A DNA stretch of 44,732 bases from contig JAMOUW010000026.1 in NCBI GenBank assembly GCA_027067955.1, positions 1-44,732 on the forward strand, written 5' to 3'. Both the position numbers and the translations under genes were made by a program. The DNA is from Thermaceae bacterium. GTDB lineage: Bacteria; Deinococcota; Deinococci; Deinococcales; Marinithermaceae. The notes beneath the pieces are model-generated. The model did not search any database, had not been told where the DNA came from, and saw only the letters and a list, made by a program, of their open reading frames with translations. This document shows, in pieces, positions 1 through 7,749 of this stretch; position 1 is the stretch's first letter; each line of letters opens with the position of its first letter.

Positions 1-33
1 AGCGGAACGTAGGAAACACCGTTTTTCACCTAC

Positions 34-55
34 CAAGCCGCCCTCGGCTTGTTTT
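34..55 (+). terminator. Possible intrinsic terminator
   Basis: A 7-bp stem CAAGCCG/CGGCTTG (34-40 and 45-51) with a CCCT loop is followed by TTTT. It could end a plus-strand transcript entering from the left. The T tract is short and the upstream gene is not visible, so this is tentative. Confidence 0.35.
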
Positions 56-117
56 GCGACGTTTTTCAAAAGGGGCTGACCTACTTAAGCAACCCCTACC
101 TTCTGCTTTTGTCCGTT

Positions 118-163
118 CCCCCGGGCAAACCCGCAAAGCGGGTGAGACCCGGGGTCCATGCTG
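118..163. repeat. Palindromic repeat element, copy 1
   Basis: Outer arms CCCCGGG and CCCGGGG (about 118-154) enclose an inner ACCCGC/GCGGGT hairpin. The element ends in GGGGTCCATGCTG (151-163). The block CGTTGACTG begins 26 bases after GGGGTCCATGC, and ACCACAAGCCG follows at 222-232. Copy 3 repeats the first block at exactly the same spacing. Confidence 0.55.
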
Positions 164-244
164 TGCAATACCCCGAGGTTTCGTTGTCGTTGACTGGTCA
201 ACCACACGCTACAAGCCACCAACCACAAGCCGCTTTTGTTCGTA

Positions 245-291
245 TCCCCGGACGAGGCAACCGGAGGTTGCCGGGATCCGGGGTCCATGCC
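245..291. repeat. Palindromic repeat element, copy 2
   Basis: Arms TCCCCGGA (245-252) and TCCGGGG (277-283) enclose an inner stem GGCAACC/GGTTGCC (256-272). The unit ends in GGGGTCCATGCC (280-291). It shares the TATCCCCGGACGAGGC opening with copy 3 and the GGGGTCCATGC end with copies 1 and 3. Confidence 0.55.
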
Positions 292-395
292 GTACAAGCA
301 GCCGAGATTAGGTTGCTGCAAACCAGCCTTCAGTTAGCAAGCGTGATTGGTGACGGAGCCGCAAACGCAACCGTGGATGAATAACGCGGCATGGC

Positions 396-435
396 CCCCG
401 GCTCGCGCGGGTCAAAATGACCCGCTTGGCCGGGG
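396..435. other. Strong hairpin with 14 paired bases
   Basis: The outer stem CCCCGGC (396-402)/GCCGGGG (429-435) and inner stem GCGGGTC (407-413)/GACCCGC (419-425), with an AAAAT loop, give 14 base pairs. No T run follows directly on either strand, so it is not a standard intrinsic terminator. It may be a further degenerate member of the palindromic repeat family. Confidence 0.45.
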
Positions 436-470
436 ACACGAACTACGTTTTCACCATCAAATCCAAAAAG

Positions 471-612
471 TATCCCCGGACGAGGCGGCTATGCCGCCGA
501 GAACCGGGAGCCTGCCCTGAACTTGATTCAGGGCCTGCCCCTGCAAAAGCAGGGGTCCATGCTGGACGCAAAGCCAAACTTCGGTCGCCGTTGACTGTCC
601 CACCACAAGCCG
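471..612. repeat. Palindromic repeat element, copy 3 (composite)
   Basis: It opens with TATCCCCGGACGAGGC like copy 2. Three successive hairpins follow: GGCGGC/GCCGCC (485-499), GCCCTGAA/TTCAGGGC (514-534) and CCCCTGC/GCAGGGG (538-555). It then ends in GGGGTCCATGCTGG. CGTTGACTG (589-597) and ACCACAAGCCG (602-612) repeat the flank of copy 1, the first at identical spacing. This argues that the unit extends beyond the hairpins. Confidence 0.55.
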
Positions 613-728
613 GGCAGGCGCGCGGGCCCGCCCCCTAGAGCACCACGTACTGCGCACCAGCTCCCCCGCCGGGCCGCTAGCCCGGCCCGGTACCGGGGAT
701 CACATTCCCGATGCGAACCTCCCCAGGC

Positions 729-734
729 TAAACT
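729..734 (+). promoter_or_regulatory. -10 box of leaderless promoter (TAAACT)
   Basis: TAAACT ends 5 bases before the ATG at 740, and no Shine-Dalgarno sequence lies between. This spacing puts the transcription start at or next to the start codon. Confidence 0.55.
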
Positions 735-739
735 AGGGC

Positions 740-1171
740 ATGAGGCACTTCCCAACCAGTTTGCTCGAGCGCATAGAAGCGTCAATCTACCTGGCTGCGG
801 GATACATCCTCTCGCTTGCCGCCGCTGCTTTGCTAGGCTTCGCGGTCTGGGAGGCGATCGGCCTGTTCTCGGGCCATAATCTGGCTGACGCAATAGTACG
901 GCTGCTGGATCGGGTGTTGCTGGCGCTGATGATCGCCGAGATCATCTACACCGTTGCACGCTTCTCGCGGGAGGGCCACCTGGAAGCCGAGCCCTTCCTG
1001 GTAGTGGGTGTAATCGCCGCGGTGCGGCGCATGCTCGTCATCACCGCCGAAAGCGCCGTGGAGATGAGCCTGGACAGCACCCACTTCCTGGCCATACTGG
1101 CCGAGCTGGGTTTGCTCTCGCTAGCCATCGTATTCTTTGCCCTAGCCATCTTCCTGATTCGACGGCGGTAG
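740..1171 (+). CDS. PsiE-like (phosphate-starvation-inducible E family) membrane protein
   Basis: The protein has 143 residues and four predicted membrane helices at about 15-40, 54-74, 85-103 and 116-140. The signature is the EPFLVVGVIAAVRRMLVI stretch (84-101) after a charged loop, together with the LALMIAEIIYTV helix. Both are typical of the PsiE/PsiE-like family. Members are small inner-membrane proteins; E. coli PsiE responds to phosphate starvation, but its biochemical role is unknown. The gene stands alone with its own leaderless-type promoter, and no pho-box is apparent. The ATG at 740 was chosen because of the -10 box 5 bases upstream. Family call is fairly secure; function is open. 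Confidence 0.75.
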   Translation: MRHFPTSLLERIEASIYLAAGYILSLAAAALLGFAVWEAIGLFSGHNLADAIVRLLDRVLLALMIAEIIYTVARFSREGHLEAEPFLVVGVIAAVRRMLVITAESAVEMSLDSTHFLAILAELGLLSLAIVFFALAIFLIRRR

Positions 1172-1303
1172 ACTGGGATCGTGCCGGGTCCGCGAACCAC
1201 CTGAGACCGTGGGGCGCCGGTTTTTGCTCATGGCCGCCGTTCAGGCTCCGGGTCTGCCCGCCCCCACAAGACAGGTTCGCCACGGACAAAATCTGCCGAG
1301 GAG
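1169..1303 (+). promoter_or_regulatory. Promoter box and structured leader of the nif3-like gene
   Basis: TAGACT at 1169-1174 overlaps the stop codon of the PsiE-like gene and would start transcription near 1181. The following 100 bases fold on themselves: GTCCG (1188-1192) with CGGAC (1283-1287), CGAACC (1193-1198) with GGTTCG (1274-1279), GTGGGG (1209-1214) with CCCCAC (1262-1267), and CCGG (1217-1220) with CCGG (1248-1251). A GAGGAG ribosome site (1297-1302) follows the fold. The pairing is visible in the sequence; that it is a regulatory RNA is inference. I could not match it to a known riboswitch, SRP RNA or 6S RNA. Confidence 0.45.
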
Positions 1304-1309
1304 TTACCA

Positions 1310-2062
1310 ATGCAAAGAGACCGCCTCATAACCTGGCTCGACGACTTCCTGAAGATTCACGACTACCCCGATATCTCTCTCAACGGCCTTCAGGTGGAGG
1401 GCAAGGACGTAATTGAACGCGTGGGCGTGGCGGTGGACGCTGCCCAGGCCACATTCGACGACGCGGTGGCCGCAGGAGTGGACCTGCTGATCGTCCACCA
1501 CGGCCTCTTCTGGGGGCAACCGCTGGCGATAAGGGGCCACGTGAAGAAACGTATCCAGACACTGCTCAACGCCGGCATCGGCCTCTACGCCGCCCATCTG
1601 CCCCTGGACGCCCATCCCGAAGTTGGAAACAACGCGGTCATCGCCCGCGAACTGGGCATGGTGGACCTGGAACCCTTCGGCAGCTACAAGGGACTAAAGA
1701 TAGGGTTCAAAGGAAGCTTCCCCCCCGGCACCACCCTGCACGACATCGCCGACCGCCTGGGCCAGCTCACCGGAATGCAAAGCCTGGTGCACCAGGGAGG
1801 AGGCGATCTGGTTTCCAGTGGCGGGGTGGTTTCCGGCGCAGCCGCCTGGAGCCTGGTAGAAGCCGACGAAGAAGGCCTCGACGTCTTCATTACCGGTGAA
1901 CCCAAACATGAAGTCTTCCACGAAGCCTTCGAGCGCCGTATCAACGTGGTCTACGCCGGTCATTACGACACCGAAACATTCGGGGTGAAGGCGCTGGCGG
2001 CGCGGATCGAGGCCGAGTTCGGTTTGCCGTGGACCTTCTTCGACCGCCCCACCGGCCTGTGA
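1310..2062 (+). CDS. Nif3-like dinuclear metal centre protein (DUF34/YbgI family)
   Basis: The protein has 250 residues. It has the paired histidines H63-H64 in IVHHGLFW, D100 in HLPLDAHPEVGNN, and H218/E222 in AGHYDTETFG. These are the ligands that bind two metal ions in structures of this family, whose members form hexameric toroids. The family is nearly universal; it is often annotated as GTP cyclohydrolase I type 2, but its true function is unsettled. The ATG follows GAGGAG by 7 bases. The gene is the first of a three-gene unit with tmk and a DUF192 gene, and has an unusual self-complementary leader. Confidence 0.88.
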   Translation: MQRDRLITWLDDFLKIHDYPDISLNGLQVEGKDVIERVGVAVDAAQATFDDAVAAGVDLLIVHHGLFWGQPLAIRGHVKKRIQTLLNAGIGLYAAHLPLDAHPEVGNNAVIARELGMVDLEPFGSYKGLKIGFKGSFPPGTTLHDIADRLGQLTGMQSLVHQGGGDLVSSGGVVSGAAAWSLVEADEEGLDVFITGEPKHEVFHEAFERRINVVYAGHYDTETFGVKALAARIEAEFGLPWTFFDRPTGL

Positions 2063-2064
2063 TC

Positions 2065-2691
2065 ATGGGCGAGCCACTGCGCTTTATCAGTTTTGAGGGG
2101 CCCGAGGGTTCGGGGAAAAGCACCCAGGCGGGCAGGCTCTCGGTTTGGCTGCGCGGCCTGGGCGCCACGGTGACGCTCACCCATGAACCGGGGGGCACTG
2201 CATTGGGGGAAGAGATCCGGCGCTGGCTCCTGCATTGCGACGCGGATATGGGCCCCGAAGCCGAATTCCTGCTCTATTCCGCCGACCGCGCAGAGCACGT
2301 GCGTACAGTACTGGAACCGGCCCTTGCAGGGGGGAACTTCGTAATCTGCGATCGCTTCGTGGACTCGTCCTATGCATACCAGGGTTACGGACGGGGCCTG
2401 GATTTGAGCTGGCTGCGCGCGGTAAGCAAGAAAATTTTACGCGTCCAGCCCAGTCTGACGTTCCTGCTCGACCTGCCCCCCGAACAGGGTCTGAAAAGGC
2501 TCGCGGACCGCGACCGGCTCGAAGGCGAATCGCTAGAGTTCCACCGCCGGGTGCGGAAAGGGTACCTCGATCTCGCAAGTACCGAACCAGGCCGCTACGT
2601 GGTGTTGAACGCGACGCTGCCGGAACACGAGCTGGCGCGGCGTATTCAGGAGGAGGTGTCGAAGCGATGGCCAGGCTTAAGTGGCTTGTGA
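2065..2691 (+). CDS. tmk: Thymidylate kinase
   Basis: It phosphorylates dTMP to dTDP in dTTP synthesis. About 208 residues: P-loop GPEGSGKST (12-20), the DRF motif in the VICDRFVDSSYAYQG segment, and the LID segment RDRLEGESLEFHRR. Length is normal for bacterial Tmk. The preceding gene stops at 2062. Translation may start at ATG 2065 or at GTG 2059, which overlaps the upstream stop as GTGA. Neither has a clear ribosome site, so translation is probably coupled to the upstream gene. Confidence 0.93.
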   Translation: MGEPLRFISFEGPEGSGKSTQAGRLSVWLRGLGATVTLTHEPGGTALGEEIRRWLLHCDADMGPEAEFLLYSADRAEHVRTVLEPALAGGNFVICDRFVDSSYAYQGYGRGLDLSWLRAVSKKILRVQPSLTFLLDLPPEQGLKRLADRDRLEGESLEFHRRVRKGYLDLASTEPGRYVVLNATLPEHELARRIQEEVSKRWPGLSGL

Positions 2692-3173
2692 TCAGCGCTG
2701 CCGCCATTCTGGTGGGCTACGGCTACTTCGCCGCGACCCAGAGTCGTCTGGAAGAAACTCCGCCACCACTGCAAATGCGCCAGCGCGTGCTTTACATCAG
2801 CACCCCCGCACAAACCTACGAGCTCGTGGTAGAGGTCGCCGAAACCCCCGAACAGCAAATGCGCGGTTTGATGTACCGCACCGAGCTGGCTGAAGACCAC
2901 GGGATGGTATTCCTATTCCCCCACGCCACCGACACGGGCTTTTGGATGAAGAACACCAGGATCCCCCTCTCCATCGCCTTCTTCGACAAGACCGGGCGTA
3001 TAGTGCGCATCCTGGACATGGATCCCTGCACTCTCCCCCCCGAAGAAGCAGACCGCTGCCCCGTCTACGCGCCGGGAATGGCCTACGTGGGGGCACTTGA
3101 GGTGAACCAGGGCTGGTTCGCGGCGCGCGGGATAAAGGAGGGCGACTCTATCAGCTTCGGTCCCTGGAAATAA
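2667..3173 (+). CDS. DUF192 family protein with N-terminal membrane anchor
   Basis: The 168-residue protein begins with a hydrophobic segment (about 5-22), either a signal peptide or a single anchor. A DUF192 domain follows: the segments EQQMRGLMYRTEL, HGMVFLFP, FWMKNTRIPLSIAFFD and YVGALEVNQGWF are typical of that fold. The family is widespread in bacteria and archaea and has no established biochemical activity; it is probably extracytoplasmic here. The ATG lies inside tmk (25-base overlap) and follows AGGAGGAGGTG, so the gene is the translationally coupled end of the nif3-tmk unit. A strong hairpin follows immediately. Confidence 0.82.
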   Translation: MARLKWLVISAAAILVGYGYFAATQSRLEETPPPLQMRQRVLYISTPAQTYELVVEVAETPEQQMRGLMYRTELAEDHGMVFLFPHATDTGFWMKNTRIPLSIAFFDKTGRIVRILDMDPCTLPPEEADRCPVYAPGMAYVGALEVNQGWFAARGIKEGDSISFGPWK

Positions 3174-3174
3174 A

Positions 3175-3198
3175 CCCGGGCTGCAACTGCAGCCCGGG
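3175..3198. terminator. Hairpin terminator between convergent genes
   Basis: A 10-bp perfect stem (3175-3184 with 3189-3198) encloses an AACT loop directly after the DUF192 stop codon. It lies 20 bases before the end of the minus-strand FmdB-like gene. The T tract is poor, but position and symmetry suggest that it serves both strands. Confidence 0.6.
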
Positions 3199-3217
3199 AC
3201 GTTTACGCAGGGATTGC

Positions 3218-3475
3218 TCAGTCCGCTGCCACGCTCTTGCTGCCCTCGGAACCTCCCGCAGGCGTTTTCTTCTTGTCTGCAGGCGTCTCGGAACTTTTCT
3301 TGCGGGAGTCCTTTACGTACCAGCCGGAACCCTTGAATATCACTCCCACCGGCTGTATCACCCGCTTGACCGGCTCCCCGGTTTCCGGATGACGCGAAAG
3401 CGGCTCATCGTGGATGCTCTGCTCCACCTCGAAATACTCGCCGCTATTTAGTCCTTTGTAGACGTAGACCGGCAT
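3218..3475 (-). CDS. FmdB-like small protein lacking all zinc-ribbon cysteines
   Basis: The 85-residue protein follows the FmdB/CxxC_CXXC_SSSS pattern closely: MPVYVYK start, EYFEVEQSIHDEPL, and the closing motif IFKGSGWYVKD. The two zinc-binding CxxC pairs are absent. The first is replaced by GLNSG, and the usual CPECG reads HPETG. The C-terminal third is a Lys/Ser/Ala-rich, probably disordered tail, as in many FmdB proteins. A GGAGG site lies 4-6 bases before the ATG. FmdB proteins are thought to be small regulators; without cysteines this copy cannot bind zinc in the usual way. Family assignment is good; function unknown. Confidence 0.75.
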   Translation of the reverse strand: MPVYVYKGLNSGEYFEVEQSIHDEPLSRHPETGEPVKRVIQPVGVIFKGSGWYVKDSRKKSSETPADKKKTPAGGSEGSKSVAAD

Positions 3476-3698
3476 CTTCCCTCCAGAAGATATTTTGGCA
3501 CTCCCCTTATTAGAGTGTCAAGTACGCTGGTCGCAATCTGAGCCCAGCCTGCAGGCGGAATCATGCCCCGCCATCTGGTGCCAGAACGCACAATGGTTCC
3601 CCGCGACCAAAGCCAACCGGCCGCACAAGCGTTCTCGGGTGCAATGAACGCCCCGTACCAGCCAGGGCCGGTCAGGAATCCGGCGTAAACTGTTACTC
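3476..3698. other. Divergent intergenic region
   Basis: These 223 bases separate the FmdB-like gene (minus) from the folate gene (plus). Reading the minus strand, a TTGACA hexamer (3517-3522) lies upstream of the FmdB-like gene, but no good -10 sits at 16-18 bases. On the plus strand TAAACT (3686-3691) lies 7 bases before the GTG at 3699. I see no further gene. Confidence 0.4.
3686..3691 (+). promoter_or_regulatory. -10 box of leaderless promoter (TAAACT)
   Basis: TAAACT lies 7 bases before the GTG start at 3699, with no ribosome site between. It has the same hexamer and nearly the same geometry as the promoter of the PsiE-like gene. Confidence 0.55.
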
Positions 3699-4250
3699 GT
3701 GAAGGAATCGCTGCGACGCCGCTATTTGAAGATGCGCAGCAACCTGGATACGGCCACCCTCAGCGCCCGTGCCGCCGCCCCCTTGGCGGCCTTTCTCAAT
3801 GAAGAAAAAGCGCGGCGGGTCATGATCTACCTGCCGTTTCGCAACGAGCTCTCACCCCTCGCCCTGGTGTCGCTGCTGCCCGAAACACAGTTCTATCTTC
3901 CGCGCACCACCAAGAGCGGACTGAGCGTTCACCCGTACGATGCTCCGCGCGAACACCACCGCCACGGCTTCGAACAACCGGCTGCGGGAACGCCCGCGCT
4001 GGAGCCGGAGCTGCTGGACGCGGTGGTGGTTCCCGGCCTCGCCTTCGACCGGGAAGGGTACCGGCTCGGTTACGGGGGCGGCTACTACGACCGCTTCCTC
4101 GCGCGCATCCCCGCGGGCGTCTTGAGCGTGGGCTTGGTTCCACAGGCGCTGCTGGCCGAATCACTGCCCCGAGAACCCTGGGACGTACCCGTGCGCTATC
4201 TCGCCACCGAGAAAGGAGTCGCTCCTACCCTGCGAAGCGCCGCCGGCTGA
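3699..4250 (+). CDS. 5-formyltetrahydrofolate cyclo-ligase
   Basis: It converts 5-formyl-THF to 5,10-methenyl-THF with ATP. The protein has 183 residues, a normal length. The basic N-terminus (KESLRRRYLKMR) and the ATP/folate-binding motif RLGYGGGYYDRFL (122-134) identify the family, as does the VVVPGLAFDREG strand before it. The start is GTG at 3699, chosen for the -10 box 7 bases upstream. It is a single-gene unit facing rsmF, which ends 72 bases downstream on the other strand. Confidence 0.9.
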   Translation: MKESLRRRYLKMRSNLDTATLSARAAAPLAAFLNEEKARRVMIYLPFRNELSPLALVSLLPETQFYLPRTTKSGLSVHPYDAPREHHRHGFEQPAAGTPALEPELLDAVVVPGLAFDREGYRLGYGGGYYDRFLARIPAGVLSVGLVPQALLAESLPREPWDVPVRYLATEKGVAPTLRSAAG

Positions 4251-4321
4251 CCCGCGCCCGCCAGCGTCAGAAAAGCCACCCCGCCGCCATTTCGCCCTCC
4301 GAACAGCATGGGCCGGTCGCG

Positions 4322-6077
<1,756 letters not shown>

Positions 6078-6089
6078 AATGACGCTGAG

Positions 6090-6563
6090 ATGATACCTAC
6101 ACGCGCGGTCGAGCTGCAACCCGTATCCTCCCAGGACGCCCCCCGTATTTACGAAATTTACCGGGCAAGCCCGCGCCACTTCGAGCGAATCGGTATCGAG
6201 ATCCCCGAACTTGCCGACGTGGAGCGGGAGGTCGAATCCATACTCGCCGACCCGAACCGCCGCGCCTACCTGGTGCAGCACGGCGGTGAAACAGTCGGTT
6301 ATCTGGACTTCAAACACAACTACCCTGAAGATAAACAGGCGACTGTAACCCTGATTCTTATTGCCGAACCCCGCCGCGGCCACGGCTTCGGGCGCGCCGC
6401 AATCGAGGACCTGGAAGCGCTGCTCCGCCACGATACGCGCAGGCTGTACGCCGCGGTATACGGGCACAACCCCGGGGCCGCGGCGTTCTGGAAAAAACTT
6501 GGTTATCGCTACCTGAAAGACGGCGGTCCCACGCTAAGCTGGTATTACAAACGCCTCAGCTAG
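6090..6563 (+). CDS. GNAT family N-acetyltransferase
   Basis: The 157-residue protein has a complete GNAT fold: LVQHGGETVGYLDF strands, then acetyl-CoA-binding motif A in EPRRGHGFGRAAI (93-105), then motif B in VYGHNPGAAAFWKKLGY. The substrate is unknown; the family acetylates amino groups on antibiotics, proteins or small molecules. The gene follows acpS by 12 bases with its own possible -10 box. Its last 8 bases overlap the end of the convergent cupin gene. Confidence 0.85.
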   Translation: MIPTRAVELQPVSSQDAPRIYEIYRASPRHFERIGIEIPELADVEREVESILADPNRRAYLVQHGGETVGYLDFKHNYPEDKQATVTLILIAEPRRGHGFGRAAIEDLEALLRHDTRRLYAAVYGHNPGAAAFWKKLGYRYLKDGGPTLSWYYKRLS

Positions 6564-6876
6564 GGCGCGGCGCCATCACCACCAGCAGCACCGCGGGTTG
6601 CTCGCTGGCGTTCCACACCCCGTGTTCCTCGCCCGCCGGCGCTCGGGTGGCCTGACCGGTGGTGAGGGTAGCCTGCTCATCGCCCACCTGTACGCGCACC
6701 TCCCCCGCCAGCACCAGGTAGACCTTGTCCGAGCCCTCGTGGGAATGCACCTTCTGCATCTGACCTGGAAGCAGGGCATAGAGATCGTAGAACATGTGGG
6801 GTGAGTCGAACACCGCAATCTTCTTCATCTTCTCCTGACTGAATTCAACCAGCTCTTCAAGAACCTGTATCTCCAT
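6556..6876 (-). CDS. Cupin domain protein
   Basis: The 106-residue protein is a single conserved beta-barrel. Motif 1 reads PGQMQKVHSHEGSDKVYLVLAGEV, with H44 and H46 as metal ligands; D50 stands near the usual Glu position. Motif 2 has H85 in APAGEEHGVWN. Single-domain cupins of this type are metal-binding enzymes or sensors; no substrate can be read from the sequence. The start at 6876 is supported by TACGCT 6 bases upstream. It is divergent from the SDR gene and convergent with the GNAT gene. Confidence 0.8.
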   Translation of the reverse strand: MEIQVLEELVEFSQEKMKKIAVFDSPHMFYDLYALLPGQMQKVHSHEGSDKVYLVLAGEVRVQVGDEQATLTTGQATRAPAGEEHGVWNASEQPAVLLVVMAPRPS

Positions 6877-6916
6877 GAATGCAGCGTACACCGGGCCGCT
6901 CTGCGATAATGAGGAC
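6877..6916. promoter_or_regulatory. Compact divergent promoter region, cupin and SDR genes
   Basis: Forty bases separate two divergent start codons. On the minus strand TACGCT (6888-6883) ends 6 bases before the cupin ATG. On the plus strand GATAAT (6905-6910) ends 6 bases before the SDR ATG at 6917. Neither gene has a clear ribosome site, so both would be leaderless. Confidence 0.5.
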
Positions 6917-7723
6917 ATGCAACTCGGATTGAGCGGTAAGACCGCCGTCGTCACCGGGGCCTCCCGCGGAATCGGCAGGGCCATAGCCCGGATTCTCTGC
7001 GCCGAAGGCGCCCGGGTAATGCTCAGCGCCCGTGACGAGGCCGACCTTATGCGCGCGGCATCGGCGTGCGCGGCCGCAGGCAGTTCGGACATGTTCGCCG
7101 GTGACGCCGCCTATTACGCAGGTGATTTGAACGACCCCAAAACCGCTGAGGGCTTGATCGCTTATACGGAGCGCAAGCTGGGAGCTGTGGACGTGCTCGT
7201 GGTCAATACCGGCGGCCCGCCCGGCGGGATGGCGGGGGAGCTGGGCGAACAAAGCTGGCGCGATGCCGCCGAACTGCTCTTCTATCCCGCGGTGCGCCTG
7301 GCGCAAGCGGTCTTGCCCATGATGCGGGCACGCAAGTGGGGAAGGATCCTTTTCATCACCTCCATATCGGTAAAGGAACCGGTCGAGAATCTAGCGCTGT
7401 CCAACGCCTTGCGCGCGGCGGTGACCGGATTCGCAAAAACGTTGGCCCGAGAAGTGGCCGCCGACGGGGTAACCGTAAATACCCTGGGTCCGGGCTACAC
7501 CGCCACCGAGCGGCTCAAAAATCTGCTGGAAGAAAACGCCCGGCGCCTGAACGTCAACCCCAGAGAGCTGAAAGAGCGCCTGCTTGACCAGATCCCCGCC
7601 GCACGACTGGCCAAACCTGACGAAATCGCTGCTGTCGCCGCCTTTTTGGTGAGCGAACCGGCGGCCTATCTGACGGGGCAGGCGCTGATGGTAGACGGCG
7701 GTTACAGTCACGGTCTGCTTTAG
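6917..7723 (+). CDS. SDR family oxidoreductase with non-canonical active site
   Basis: The 268-residue protein has the Rossmann dinucleotide motif TGASRGIG (13-20), the NTGG strand (97-100, usually NNAG), and the C-terminal YLTGQALMVDGG. It resembles 3-oxoacyl-ACP reductases. The catalytic YxxxK is replaced by SxxxR (S162, R166) in ENLALSNALRAAV. This matches a recognised atypical SDR subgroup with the same substitution, so it is not necessarily inactive. The start at 6917 was chosen over one 14 codons upstream because the -10 box GATAAT would lie inside the longer form. Substrate unknown. Confidence 0.8.
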   Translation: MQLGLSGKTAVVTGASRGIGRAIARILCAEGARVMLSARDEADLMRAASACAAAGSSDMFAGDAAYYAGDLNDPKTAEGLIAYTERKLGAVDVLVVNTGGPPGGMAGELGEQSWRDAAELLFYPAVRLAQAVLPMMRARKWGRILFITSISVKEPVENLALSNALRAAVTGFAKTLAREVAADGVTVNTLGPGYTATERLKNLLEENARRLNVNPRELKERLLDQIPAARLAKPDEIAAVAAFLVSEPAAYLTGQALMVDGGYSHGLL

Positions 7724-7733
7724 TCTGCTTTAG
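7714..7733 (+). repeat. 10-bp tandem duplication at the SDR stop codon
   Basis: TCTGCTTTAG occurs twice in direct succession. The first copy encodes the last residues and stop of the SDR protein; the second lies in the spacer before the OsmC gene. Confidence 0.8.
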
Positions 7734-7749
7734 TAAAGTAAGGGCCGGT

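Larger units (their letters stand above)
1..739. other. Non-coding, palindrome-rich intergenic region
   Basis: I find no convincing gene in these 739 bases. Open frames here are short, lack ribosome sites and read through palindromes. The stretch holds at least eight inverted repeats (34-51, 118-154, 245-283, 396-435, 485-499, 514-534, 538-555, 668-686). Three of them belong to a repeated element ending in GGGGTCCATGC, annotated separately. The end of the region carries the promoter of the PsiE-like gene at 740. The left edge may hold the terminator of a gene lying outside the window. Confidence 0.7.

Noticed and set aside
49-384. Small plus-strand open frames in the first 400 bases
   Set aside because: They run through the palindromic repeats, have no ribosome site or promoter box, and the three frames give equally unlike proteins.
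118-612. CRISPR array in the left intergenic region
   Set aside because: The repeats are unequal in length, irregularly spaced and palindromic throughout. There are no regular spacers and no cas genes nearby.
34-739. A tRNA or rRNA fragment suggested by the stable hairpins
   Set aside because: No cloverleaf, no TTCGA-type T loop with matching acceptor arms, and no recognised rRNA segment.
1188-1287. SRP RNA, TPP riboswitch or cobalamin riboswitch
   Set aside because: The fold lacks the GGAAGGAAGCAG-type SRP tip. It has a lone CTGAGA but no other THI-box parts, and no B12-box sequence. Kept only as an unassigned structured leader.
2235-2666. N-terminal extension of the DUF192 frame inside tmk
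   Set aside because: The extension is Arg/Pro-rich out-of-frame tmk sequence. The AGGAGGAGG site and hydrophobic N-terminus mark ATG 2667 as the start.
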